From the NCBI RefSeq assembly GCF_031928785.1, contig NZ_JARQAL010000002.1: a stretch of DNA of 64,000 nt, one strand, 5' to 3'. The translations under genes and the position numbers were made by a program. Source of the stretch: Enterococcus_C asini_A (GTDB taxonomy: Bacteria > Bacillota > Bacilli > Lactobacillales > Enterococcaceae). This document shows positions 41,676 through 50,065 of the stretch, piece after piece (the first letter of the stretch is position 1; every line of letters starts with the position of its first letter). Under the pieces are notes generated by a model. That model searched no databases and was not told the DNA's origin. It was given only the letters and a program-made list of their open reading frames with translations.

Positions 41676-43115
41676 TTAGTAGGCCCGGGCAATCCATAAG
41701 GTGTATTTCGCCGGTTTGCCGCTGACGATATCCACAGATTTTTCCATTGGTACCTCGAAAGGAATATTTCGAGTAGTAAAGCCAGTTTCTTCTTTGATTT
41801 TGGCTTCGGTTTCTTCGGTACCATCCCAACCGACTAAAACAAAGCCCGTTGGTTCGCCGTTTTCTTTGCATTTTTCAATATGGGCTTTTAATTCGTCCAA
41901 AGTATCAATGTCAAAGTGCTCATTGGCTTTGTTACGCGCTCTGGCTGCATCTAGTAAACGTTTTGGCATAATGTCCAATTGTTCTTTTACATAGCTTGCC
42001 AATTCTTCAAAAGAAACGGCAACTTTTTCATCTAAGTCTCGCACTTTAACCATCACATGGCCATTTTCTAAGTCCCGAGGGCCGCATTCAATCCGCAAGC
42101 AAGCGCCTTTTAGCTCCCATTCATTAAACTTATAACCAGGAGAGTTGTCGGTATCGTCTAGGCGCACTCTAAAACCGGCAGCTTTAAAGCCAGCAAAGAG
42201 TTCTGATAGCTTTTCCATAATGGCAGGATTTTTCTTCCAAGGACCCACTGGCATTAAAACGATTTGAGTCGGTGCCACAGTTGGTGGGAAGACTAGACCT
42301 TTTTCGTCACCATGGGTCATGATCAAAGCGCCTAATAGACGGGTGGAAATTCCCCAAGAAGTGGTGAAGACGTTGGTGTGTTTGTTTTCCTTCGTCAAGT
42401 AGGTAATGTCGAAGGCTTCAGCAAATTTAGTACCTAAGTAATGAGAAGTTCCGGCTTGAACTGCTTTGCCGTCTTTCATCATGGCTTCAATGGAGTAAGT
42501 ATCCACGGCACCGGCGAAGCGTTCTGATGGTGTTTTTTGTCCTTTGTACACGGGAATGGCTAAAAATTCTTCCGCGACTTTGGCATACTCATCTAAAACA
42601 CTTAAAGTTCGGCGACGAGCATCGGCTTCATCGGCATGGGCGGTGTGTCCTTCTTGCCATAAAAATTCGGAAGTACGCATAAAAGGCAGCGTTTTTTTCT
42701 CCCAACGGAAAACATTCGCCCATTGGTTGATTTCGTAAGGTAAATCCCGATAAGAATTGATCCAATCGGAAAAAGCAGAGCCAATCATGGTCTCGGATGT
42801 TGGGCGCAAAGCTAAGGGTTCATCTAATTTTTCATTACCCACTTCTGTAACCCAAGGCAATTCAGGAGCGAAACCTTCGATGTGATCGGCTTCTTTCATA
42901 AAGAAGCTTCTTGGAATTAGCATTGGGAAATAGGCATTGCGAATGCCTTCCGCTTTTAAATAGCTATTGAAGCGTTCTTGAATGTGTTCCCATAATTCAT
43001 AGCCGTCAGGACGGAAGATAATGGAACCTTTGACTGGGGAATAAGACATTAATTCCGCTTTAGTAATGGTTTGGATGTACCATTCGGTGAAATCATTTGT
43101 TTGGGTATTGCTCAT
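41676..43115 (-). CDS. proS: Prolyl-tRNA synthetase, eukaryote/archaeal-type short form
   Basis: Class II synthetase, 479 residues, of the form without the bacterial editing insertion and with a C-terminal extension ending in Tyr (WIARAY). It has motif 2 region FRWEKKTLPFMRTSEFLWQEGHTAH, motif 3 region and the TSEFLWQEG signature. It lacks the four cysteines found in some archaeal versions. The gene is under a T-box leader whose specifier reads CCU, confirming proline specificity. Confidence 0.94.
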   Translation of the reverse strand: MSNTQTNDFTEWYIQTITKAELMSYSPVKGSIIFRPDGYELWEHIQERFNSYLKAEGIRNAYFPMLIPRSFFMKEADHIEGFAPELPWVTEVGNEKLDEPLALRPTSETMIGSAFSDWINSYRDLPYEINQWANVFRWEKKTLPFMRTSEFLWQEGHTAHADEADARRRTLSVLDEYAKVAEEFLAIPVYKGQKTPSERFAGAVDTYSIEAMMKDGKAVQAGTSHYLGTKFAEAFDITYLTKENKHTNVFTTSWGISTRLLGALIMTHGDEKGLVFPPTVAPTQIVLMPVGPWKKNPAIMEKLSELFAGFKAAGFRVRLDDTDNSPGYKFNEWELKGACLRIECGPRDLENGHVMVKVRDLDEKVAVSFEELASYVKEQLDIMPKRLLDAARARNKANEHFDIDTLDELKAHIEKCKENGEPTGFVLVGWDGTEETEAKIKEETGFTTRNIPFEVPMEKSVDIVSGKPAKYTLWIARAY

Positions 43116-43154
43116 GAAAATTCCTCCTTATGTTTTTATGGGAGACCGAGAAAA

Positions 43155-43350
43155 ATAAAAAAACGCACTTCATCCTTAAAAAAGGACGAAATGCGTGACT
43201 TCGCGGTACCACCTTTGTTGATCAATTTGATCCACTTAAAAGAGCGGTAAGGAGCTCTAAACCGATCGTTTCTGGCGATCATTATGCGGTAGGTTCCTTA
43301 AAAACAGCGGGTGTCACCCTTGCAGCCTAGAGGAGACTCTCTTTGTCCAT
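43155..43350 (-). ncRNA. T-box riboswitch (tRNA-Pro) leader of proS
   Basis: On the minus strand: a Stem I start with GGACAAAGAGAG, a specifier region AAGGAACCTACCGC whose CCT (43291-43293) is a proline codon, the T-box core AAAGGTGGTACCGCG (43201-43215) and a terminator (ACGCATTTCGTCC with GGATGAAGTGCGT, then T-run, 43157-43196). Uncharged tRNA-Pro is expected to favour the antiterminator. Confidence 0.9.
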
Positions 43351-43391
43351 GTTTAAAAGTACTAATCCAACTGTTTCTATGCTACTGGTAA

Positions 43392-43435
43392 ATGAAAAAA
43401 AAAGCAAGCAGAAGTTTTTTTAAGACTTCTGCTTG
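43392..43435 (-). terminator. Terminator of the 7TM sensor gene
   Basis: CAAGCAGAAGT/ACTTCTGCTTG arms; on the minus strand the stem is followed by nine T residues. Confidence 0.9.
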
Positions 43436-43439
43436 TTGT

Positions 43440-45275
43440 TTATATTTCTAAGTGGATTTTTACAGTATCGGTTTTGTCAGTATTTTGCTGGGTAACTTTG
43501 CCGGCATATTTTTTTGAAATTGATTCTAATACTCGTAAATCAAATTCTTCTTGCTCTGGTAATTCAGCAGTGATTCCTTTATCAAAAATATTTTCATGAT
43601 AATTATTAGTATGCTCACAGCTGATTTCCAGTTGTTCTTTTTCATAGCTGATGGTTAAAACAATTTTGCGCTGACTAGGATCGGTAATTGCATAAGTTTC
43701 CCGTACAGCATGCTCCAACAAATGAGCAAATAAATTGGTTAAATCATTGTCGGTCATACTTAGACTTTCAGGTAAATCCACTGCTAATTCGACGTCAATA
43801 TTGCGTTCTTGGGCGATTTTTTGATAACGAGTCAAAATTAAATTAGCCAAAGGATGACAGGTGACGACCGGTAGACCATCCAGTAATTCTGTATCTTTTT
43901 GTAGTTTTTGAATGTGTTCTTTCACGCCTTCAAAATTTTCATCTTCAGCTAAGAGAGCCATTACGTGAAGGTTGTCAGCAAAAGTTTGCTTCATGGCGTC
44001 CACTTCCGATAAATGTTGCCGCATTTCTTCCCGGCTTTCTTCTAGCAGCTCAGTTTTGACTTCTAAGAAACTCATTTGGCGTCGATTCTTTTCTTCTTTT
44101 TGCAAAAAGTCTGTCACAGCGTAACTAAAGAGCACCAGTAAAATAGCGCCATAGAAAAGAGCGGTGATATTTAATGTGCTGAATTCTGTACCTAAAGAGC
44201 TCATAATATATAAGAAACAATGGGCAGAGGCGACTAAAACAATCCACGGAGTGCAAAATAAGTAAAAGCGGTTCTTGTTTTGACTTTCACGAATGGCGGC
44301 ATAAGCGGTGATAATCGTGCCAAAAACACTGATGGTATCTAGCCACGGTTTGACTTCTGGTAAGTCAGTTTTAGAAAACAAGCTATAACTTAACACTAAA
44401 GCACTACTAACAATGTGGATGATTACCCAGATTCGGTAGCGAGCTTTCAATTTGTTCATCTCTAAATAGTAATAAGAGACAAGAAGTAAAGGAGTCAAAA
44501 TAGCAAAGAATGTCGCCAGAAGCGAATTCACCACCGGGCTAAAGAAAAGACCGGAGATGATATCTGTTGCGGCAGATTCCACAGCTACAGTTAAGGCAAA
44601 ACAAGCCAAAAGTAAGATTTTTAAGTCTAATTGTTTTTGGGTAAAGAGTTTGCGGATGATAAAGGCCATTAAGGCAATGCTAATGCCTAAAGAGAGGATA
44701 ACCATTAACATTTGGCTAGCGAAAACTGCCATTGCATAGGCCATCACCGAGTTTGCTTCTCCCACAAAGACTCGAACAGGTAAGCCGGTGTAGTTTTCGT
44801 AAGGTGTGCTGACTTCTATGCGCAATTGTTGCCCAATGTAATCATTGGGTAAGAGGATTTCTTGTAAGTTTTTTCCGGGATTTTCTGGAACAGTTTGGCC
44901 TTGACTGTTAGGCGAATAGTCGTAAATCAGTTCGTCTTCCAGCCAGATGGAAAACCACTGATGATTCCCCTGAACCAACAATACGGGATTGTCCACTTTT
45001 CGCACCATTGTACGAGACATGACCAGCGTTTCGTTAGGTTCGATACTAGTCATTTTTTTAACGTATTGACTTTTAAAAGTGGTATCAGGATCTTCCCGGG
45101 AGGAATAGAGCCAAGTTTCTTTGATTTCTGCCATCTGGTTTTTGGTAAAAGGATGGGTGAAAGCATAACAGAAAAAGCCTACAATTGTCAGGAAAGTTCC
45201 GATGATCAAAAAGAGTAACAGCCAACGCAGCTGACTCTTTAATTTTTTATTGATAAGGTTATTTTTTAAATTCAT
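43440..45275 (-). CDS. 7TM membrane sensor with degenerate GHKL ATPase domain
   Basis: 611 residues. A first membrane helix (~17-38), an extracytoplasmic domain (~39-178), about seven helices (~180-395), a coiled coil (FLEVKTELLEESREEMRQHL) and a GHKL-type domain. It looks like a 7TM sensor histidine kinase, but the N-box reads HLLEHAVRE where the Mg-binding Asn is normally found (LLxNA), and the G2 box is EFDLRVLES rather than Gly-rich; only FDKG resembles G1. ATP use is doubtful. No response regulator gene is adjacent. It is divergent from a dead signal-peptidase relative, with which it may form a unit. Confidence 0.7.
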   Translation of the reverse strand: MNLKNNLINKKLKSQLRWLLLFLIIGTFLTIVGFFCYAFTHPFTKNQMAEIKETWLYSSREDPDTTFKSQYVKKMTSIEPNETLVMSRTMVRKVDNPVLLVQGNHQWFSIWLEDELIYDYSPNSQGQTVPENPGKNLQEILLPNDYIGQQLRIEVSTPYENYTGLPVRVFVGEANSVMAYAMAVFASQMLMVILSLGISIALMAFIIRKLFTQKQLDLKILLLACFALTVAVESAATDIISGLFFSPVVNSLLATFFAILTPLLLVSYYYLEMNKLKARYRIWVIIHIVSSALVLSYSLFSKTDLPEVKPWLDTISVFGTIITAYAAIRESQNKNRFYLFCTPWIVLVASAHCFLYIMSSLGTEFSTLNITALFYGAILLVLFSYAVTDFLQKEEKNRRQMSFLEVKTELLEESREEMRQHLSEVDAMKQTFADNLHVMALLAEDENFEGVKEHIQKLQKDTELLDGLPVVTCHPLANLILTRYQKIAQERNIDVELAVDLPESLSMTDNDLTNLFAHLLEHAVRETYAITDPSQRKIVLTISYEKEQLEISCEHTNNYHENIFDKGITAELPEQEEFDLRVLESISKKYAGKVTQQNTDKTDTVKIHLEI

Positions 45276-45465
45276 TAAATAATCACCTCTCTTATTATAC
45301 TTCAGCTTAAATTTTTTTTAATGATAAGTCAATACTGTATTAACTTGCTATTCGATGTTTTTAAAAGAAATGGATGTAATTTAAAAACAGTATAATATAA
45401 CATTAGTTCCAATTGATTGTGAGTAGTTTTAATAATATTATAATAATGAGAGGAGCGAAAAGCCG

Positions 45466-45987
45466 ATGAATTTTTGGAAACGAATCAATGCGCTAGGTTC
45501 TTTGGCTTTAGTGGCCTTAATGACCTTGGCATTAGCTGTCACCTTGTTACCTCATTTATTTGGGCTGAAGATTGCGGTTATTCGAGATGATGCTATGCAA
45601 AGTACTTACCCCAATGGCAGTCTGATTTTTGTACGGCAACAACCTGCCACTGAGATTAACGTAGGGGAGATTATCACTTATTATTTGAATCAAGGTGAAG
45701 AAGTGATCACACGCCGGGTAGTAGCGAAAGATTCTTCTAAAGAATTGTTTTATACGAAAGGTGATAAAGAAAAACAAGGGGCTGTTGAAGCTGTGACTAA
45801 GCGGAATTTAATTGGTCAACCAGTTTTCCATCTGCCTTATCTGGGTTTGATTGCCAGTGAAAGTTTCGTAAAAGCCGCCCAAGTTTTATTTTGGCTAGTT
45901 GCTTCAGGGTTAACCCTATATACTGGTTGGCGTTTGGGTCATCAGTTGCGTTTACAAAAGAAACGGGCTTCTTGGCTAGAAGAATAA
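45466..45987 (+). CDS. Signal peptidase I-like protein (S26B fold) without catalytic residues
   Basis: 173 residues with membrane helices near 10-30 and 138-155 flanking a SipW-like S26B domain. Alignment by eye with VLSGSMEP...GSLI gives VIRDDAMQ...GSLI: the catalytic Ser is Ala43. The THR(I/V) histidine is Arg83 in ITRRVV. The later TKGD motif (97-100) and LPYLG are kept. Both active-site residues are therefore gone, so it should not cleave signal peptides. Streptococcal SipA/LepA, a pilus chaperone, is a known precedent for such loss. GAGAGGAG precedes the ATG. No TasA-like or pilin gene is adjacent. Confidence 0.72.
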   Translation: MNFWKRINALGSLALVALMTLALAVTLLPHLFGLKIAVIRDDAMQSTYPNGSLIFVRQQPATEINVGEIITYYLNQGEEVITRRVVAKDSSKELFYTKGDKEKQGAVEAVTKRNLIGQPVFHLPYLGLIASESFVKAAQVLFWLVASGLTLYTGWRLGHQLRLQKKRASWLEE

Positions 45988-46110
45988 GGTAGCTAAGTTT
46001 GCGCCATTTCAAGAGAATATCGTATAATGAGACTGCTACAATTGTGGCAGTCTTTTTGCAAAGGAAAAAATGGCGATCTTCGCCTTGAGGGATATGAAGG
46101 AGAGACAGTG

Positions 46111-46794
46111 ATGCAAAACGAAATGATGCACCGGCCAGTTGTCAAACCAGAGCTGGTGGAATTTATGCGGAACAAGCAAAAAGCTTTACCAGGTGCTTTG
46201 GGAGAGTTAGAAGCACAAGCCCATGAAAAAGGAGTGCCCGTGATTCCCCATGAAACGGTGGTGTTTTTGCAATTTTTACTAGGCCAATTGCGACCAAAGG
46301 AAATTTTGGAAGTGGGTACGGCTATTGGTTTTTCTGCCAGCTTGATGACTACTTGTCTAGCAGAAGGGGGACACGTAACTACCATTGATCGCTACGATGT
46401 GATGATCAAACAAGCCAAAGAAAATTTCAAAAAATTAGGCCTTGAAGAGCAGGTGACCTTATTGGAAGGCCAAGCCGCAGAAGTCTTGCCTACCTTATCT
46501 GGACCTTATGATTTTATTTTTATGGATAGCGCCAAGTCGAAATACATTGAGTTTTTGCCAGAATGTTTGCGCTTGTTGAAAAAAGGTGGCGTCTTAATGG
46601 TAGATGATGTATTTCAAGCGGGCACAATTTTGGATCCGATTGAAGAGATTCCTCGAAAAAACCGGGCAATCCATCGTAAATTAAATGAATTTTTACAAGT
46701 GGTGATGAACCATCCCCAACTGACTTCTAGCTTAGTACCTTTAGGCGACGGCGTGATTTTAATCACCAAAGAAGTGGAAACTGTCACTTTGTAA
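46111..46794 (+). CDS. trmR: tRNA 5-hydroxyuridine methyltransferase (TrmR/YrrM-like)
   Basis: SAM-dependent O-methyltransferase of 227 residues. The SAM motif EVGTAIGFSASLM (near 67) and FIFMDSAKSKYIEFL (near 133) followed by GGVLMVDDVFQAG are those of the family whose Bacillus member YrrM methylates ho5U34 in tRNA. A generic catechol-type O-methyltransferase is the alternative. ATG 46111 follows AAGGAGA; 26 bases separate it from the nitroreductase gene, so they are likely co-transcribed. Confidence 0.83.
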   Translation: MQNEMMHRPVVKPELVEFMRNKQKALPGALGELEAQAHEKGVPVIPHETVVFLQFLLGQLRPKEILEVGTAIGFSASLMTTCLAEGGHVTTIDRYDVMIKQAKENFKKLGLEEQVTLLEGQAAEVLPTLSGPYDFIFMDSAKSKYIEFLPECLRLLKKGGVLMVDDVFQAGTILDPIEEIPRKNRAIHRKLNEFLQVVMNHPQLTSSLVPLGDGVILITKEVETVTL

Positions 46795-46820
46795 ATGTCA
46801 AAAGAAATAAAGGAGAAGTT

Positions 46821-47450
46821 ATGACTCACACAAACGATTTTTCTGAAATTTTATCGGGACGCAGATCCGTACGTCAATTCGATGAAGGAGTGAAAATTCC
46901 CCAAGCTGAACTATTGGGGATGATTCAAGAAGCGGTTAGTGCCCCGTCTTCTATTAATATGCAGCCTTGGCGCTTTTTAGTTGTGACAAGCGATGAAGCA
47001 AAGGAAAAGTTGCGCCCTTTAATCCGTTTTAATACGCGTCAAAATGATTCTTCTGCTGCAATGATCTTGATTTTAGGTGATTTACAGTGTTACGAATGTG
47101 GAGAGCAAATCTATAATGAAGCGGTAGCTATGGGTTTGATGCCCGAAGAAGTGCGCGATAAACAGTTGGCCACTATGCTTCCTTATTATCAAAATTTGTC
47201 AAAGGAAGAAATGACTAGAATTGTAACCATCGATGCAAGTTTGGTGGCGATGCAGTTGATGTTAGTAGCCCGAAAACACGGCTATGACACCAATCCGATT
47301 GGTGGCTTTGAAGCAGAAGGTCTGCCAGATGCGTTAGATTATAATAAAGAACGCTATGTGCCAGTGATGATTTTGGCTATAGGAAAAGCGAAAGAAGCGG
47401 GCTTTCCTTCTTATCGCTTGCCTGCAACAGAAATAACACGGTTTGAATAA
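46821..47450 (+). CDS. Nitroreductase family protein
   Basis: FMN-dependent NAD(P)H oxidoreductase, 209 residues. The N-terminal GRRSVRQFDEG and AVSAPSSINMQPWRFLV motifs bind FMN phosphate; IGGFEAEGLPDAL near 170 and GYD.NPIG are typical. Substrates (nitroaromatics, quinones) cannot be told. AAAGGAG precedes the ATG. Confidence 0.9.
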   Translation: MTHTNDFSEILSGRRSVRQFDEGVKIPQAELLGMIQEAVSAPSSINMQPWRFLVVTSDEAKEKLRPLIRFNTRQNDSSAAMILILGDLQCYECGEQIYNEAVAMGLMPEEVRDKQLATMLPYYQNLSKEEMTRIVTIDASLVAMQLMLVARKHGYDTNPIGGFEAEGLPDALDYNKERYVPVMILAIGKAKEAGFPSYRLPATEITRFE

Positions 47451-47458
47451 ATCAGCGA

Positions 47459-47501
47459 AACACTCTTTGCTTTTCATTTTGATGAAAAAAAGAGTGTTTT
47501 G
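47459..47501 (+). terminator. Terminator of trmR-nitroreductase unit
   Basis: AACACTCTTT/AAAGAGTGTT hairpin with TTTTG tail. Confidence 0.8.
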
Positions 47502-47933
47502 TTATGGTGAAAGAAATCGGACTAGCTATATTTTGGAGGCGAATAGAGAAGCATGCCAACCGGTTTTGAAAAGCCATTACATCATGTTCGGGTGACTAGA
47601 TTGTTCGTAAATGATTCAAAGAAGTGAAATGAAGTGCTTCTTATTGTGATGGTACTTCTTGTAAATCTTCAAGGGTAGTGGTCTTCTTCAAAGTAGATAA
47701 TAGAAGTGCAATCAAATCAGTAAACGAAGAGCGATTTTTGTTAGGCGCAATTTATCTGTGGTCATGGTATAAAATAACCATCTGAGCATTCGATAAATTG
47801 TTGCAAAGAGTTAGAAACTCTGGTAAAATTTCTTCTGTTGGTGTCGTTATGGTCTAAACTGTCAGTTGAAATTCTATCTAAATAAGCTGGAAGTTACTGA
47901 TTAAGGACTGTAATTACTACTATTATTGCACTT
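47502..47933. other. Gene-poor stretch before tRNA-Arg
   Basis: No intact gene. A 22-codon frame at 47553 (MPTGFEKPLHH start) has only a distant GGAGG and is not believed. On the minus strand a broken coding-like frame is listed separately. Confidence 0.4.
47641..47853 (-). pseudogene. Possible remnant of a protein-coding gene
   Basis: One minus-strand frame reads TTPTEEILPEFLTLCNN...VILYHDHR, a TAA at 47752-47754, then IAPNKNRSSFTDLIALLL and STLKKTTTLEDLQEVPSQ up to a stop. Helix-like composition on both sides of a single in-frame stop, and no start upstream, suggest decay. No family is recognised, and an overlapping frame is also partly open. Confidence 0.25.
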
Positions 47934-48007
47934 GTGTCCATAGCTCAGCTGGATAGAGCATCCGCCTTCTAAGCGGACGGTCGGGGGTTCGAATCCCTCT
48001 GGACGCG
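47934..48007 (+). tRNA. tRNA-Arg (anticodon TCT)
   Basis: Acceptor GTGTCCA pairs with TGGACGC, D-arm GCTC/GAGC, anticodon arm TCCGC-CTTCTAA-GCGGA with TCT, T-arm GGGGG-TTCGAAT-CCCTC, discriminator G. CCA is not encoded. It reads AGA codons. Confidence 0.92.
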
Positions 48008-48031
48008 TATCAATAGGATTTAATAGCCTTT

Positions 48032-48070
48032 TAGCCCCCTACAGATTACGTTTTGTGGGGGGCTTTGTTT
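48032..48070 (+). terminator. Terminator after tRNA-Arg
   Basis: AGCCCCCTACA/TGTGGGGGGCT hairpin and a TTTGTTT tail. Confidence 0.85.
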
Positions 48071-48167
48071 AGAAAATTCCACCAAGTTGAGTTGGTGATC
48101 AAAAATAGTGTCAAGCTAGGTAGGAATGCTAAAATAAAAGAGTTAGAAAAGAAAGGGGAGAAGAAAA

Positions 48168-48473
48168 ATGAAAAATTCATATTTCGATGGAGGATTAGCA
48201 ACTTATGTAGGTACGTCTATTCTGTCATTTTTAATTACAGTTTGTACGCTGGGCATTTGTGCTCCCTGGGGAATCTGTATGTTATACAATTGGAAAATCA
48301 AGCATACTGTAATTGATGGCAAGCGGCTTTATTTTGACGGGACGGCGATGCAATTATTTGGCAATTGGATTAAATGGCTCTTGCTAACATTTATCACGCT
48401 TGGTATTTATGGTTTCTGGTTAAATATTAAATTGGAACAATGGCGCGTAAAACACACTCATACGATGGCGTAG
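48168..48473 (+). CDS. Small DUF898/YjgN-like membrane protein
   Basis: 101 residues with two hydrophobic segments (~14-38 and ~68-88), each carrying a TLGI(C/Y)(A/G)(P/F)W-like motif: TLGICAPWGICMLYNWKI and TLGIYGFWLNIKLEQW. Such internal duplication is typical of DUF898 (YjgN) proteins, usually longer; this is a minimal two-unit version. GAAAGGGGAG precedes the ATG. Function unknown. Confidence 0.72.
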   Translation: MKNSYFDGGLATYVGTSILSFLITVCTLGICAPWGICMLYNWKIKHTVIDGKRLYFDGTAMQLFGNWIKWLLLTFITLGIYGFWLNIKLEQWRVKHTHTMA

Positions 48474-48568
48474 GCTTCTTGTTTTATCATTAATACAGAC
48501 ATGAGAAACTGACAGTAACCTTATACTGGTTTTTAAATAAATACGACCAACTGTAAACCGAAGATTCA

Positions 48569-48617
48569 AAAAGCGAAACACTCTTTTAAGTAACCAAGGA
48601 GTGCTTCGCTTTTTTTG
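48569..48617. terminator. Hairpin terminator between DUF898-like gene and decayed GNAT
   Basis: AAAGCGAAACACTC/GAGTGCTTCGCTTT arms followed by a T-run on the plus strand. Confidence 0.75.
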
Positions 48618-48663
48618 TCCAAACACTCAAAGGTTGACTCACCTTTATTTCCGGCAATCTTTT

Positions 48664-49174
48664 TTACTCAAAGGCTTTAGCGTAACGCACTTTTCCATGA
48701 ACTCCTGCAAGTCCTTTGGGTGTTAAAGCTTTAATCAGAAAAGCTGCATCGGGAACTGGAAAGGGTGCGGTAATTTCATAAAGACTGGCTTTTTGATAGC
48801 CGAAGCGAGGATAGTAGTCGGGATGACCAAGAATGCTAATAAATTCATAAGAATGGGTCACGGCTCGCTTCTCCAATTCTTGCAAAATTTTACCACCAAT
48901 CCCTTGTCCTTGCCTTTCAGGTAGAACGGCTAAAGGTGCTAGTACTAAGCCGGTAAAGGTCTGATCCTTGTTTACAATCTGGACTTGGCTCAATAAGCCG
49001 TTGGCAAGCTTCTTCGGCTACCACTTCTAAATCTGGCTCATAAGTTGCTTCTTGTCGGATTTTATCCACGAGTTCTGCTTCATTTTGATAGCCGTGGTCT
49101 GAATGTCGAAAAGCGTTCATTATCAGTTCTCTTGTTGGAAGATAATCTTTTGGCTGAATAGATCTGATTAACAT
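48664..49174 (-). pseudogene. GNAT N-acetyltransferase, frameshifted
   Basis: The N-terminal half (LIRSIQPKDYLPTRELIMNA ... LEVVAEEA) and the C-terminal half (LLSQVQIVNKDQTFTGLVLA, LPERQGQGIGGKILQEL, ILGHPDYYPRFGYQKA) are in different frames. The shift falls near 49006-49012; the strand that should read about IGHV between them is missing too. The acetyl-CoA loop RQGQGIGG is intact but the reading frame is broken, so the gene is probably dead. A sequencing error is the alternative. Confidence 0.8.
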
Positions 49175-49241
49175 AAAACAATCACCAGCTTTCTATGCTT
49201 GATAAAAAATTGGCCTAGAGGATAGGGACCTAATTATGGGA

Positions 49242-49904
49242 CTATTTGATTTTACGAATCCGATAAGACTCAAAATATTCCGGTTGACCACCGCTTTTGG
49301 CAAAGGCGTAGATTCCCATGACAATGGCGCCGGCAGTATTGGTGAACATATCTAACATGGTATCCATTAAGGCCGCTCGACCAATGAGTTCCTGTCCATG
49401 GCTAATGTAGCGTTGGAGATTAAGGGAGGCAACGGAGTCACAGAGAAATTCCCAAAATTCCCAAAAAACGCCGCAAACGCCGGAAAAAGCAAACCCGAAG
49501 AGTAAAAAGAGCCAAATGGAGACATCTTTTGTATGAGCTTTTTTCAAAAACATGGCAATCAAGCCATATCCTACGGCAGTTAATAGCATGGGGCTAATGG
49601 AGTGGAGCAGTTTGTCCCAACCGCTAATAATACGAATCAAGTGGAGACAAGTACCTAAAAAGACAGCAATGAAGAGGAAAAACCAATAAAAATAAGTGAT
49701 GGATTCTGGAATCAAAATTTTAAAATATTTCTTGATTAAATCCGGTAAGTAAATGAGCCCAATACCTAAGATACATTCTAAAATAACCACCCGCATTTCG
49801 GAGCGGGGAGAAAGTTCTACGATGTATTCGTAAATATTGAATAGTAACACGAGGATGCCAAAAAGGGTCAGTCCTCGTCTTATTTTAGTCGCGTTCATAA
49901 CCAT
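49242..49904 (-). CDS. Multi-pass membrane protein, DUF2238/YjdF-like
   Basis: 220 residues with about six hydrophobic helices and the conserved block HLIRIISGWDKLLHSISPML (near 90) plus FWEFWEFLCDS and LMDTMLDMFTNTAGAI, as in DUF2238/YjdF membrane proteins. The Asp, His and Glu residues inside helices are typical of this family; its activity is not known. GGAG lies nine bases before the ATG. Confidence 0.75.
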   Translation of the reverse strand: MVMNATKIRRGLTLFGILVLLFNIYEYIVELSPRSEMRVVILECILGIGLIYLPDLIKKYFKILIPESITYFYWFFLFIAVFLGTCLHLIRIISGWDKLLHSISPMLLTAVGYGLIAMFLKKAHTKDVSIWLFLLFGFAFSGVCGVFWEFWEFLCDSVASLNLQRYISHGQELIGRAALMDTMLDMFTNTAGAIVMGIYAFAKSGGQPEYFESYRIRKIK

Positions 49905-50065
49905 TTATACCAACTCCTTTCACATATTTCTAGTGTATCATATCTTATAAGCTAGTCCCTAGAAAAAGACCGAGAATTTCCTGAGGCTTTGGTCCCATGT
50001 AGGGAACTTTGGCTTATGCTATAATAAATTTAAAGCAATGATTTTTGATTGAGAAAGGAACAACT

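Noticed and set aside
45466..45987. Active SipW-type signal peptidase
   Set aside because: Both catalytic positions are substituted (Ala43, Arg83).
47553..47621. 22-codon ORF with an upstream GGAGG
   Set aside because: Spacing to the ATG is too long and the peptide lacks any leader or signal character.
47934..48070. tRNA-Arg as an integration site of a prophage or island
   Set aside because: No integrase, no repeated tRNA 3' end and no phage genes were seen in the flanks.
48664..49174. Two separate small genes on the minus strand
   Set aside because: They are the two halves of one GNAT domain in different frames, so listed as one pseudogene.
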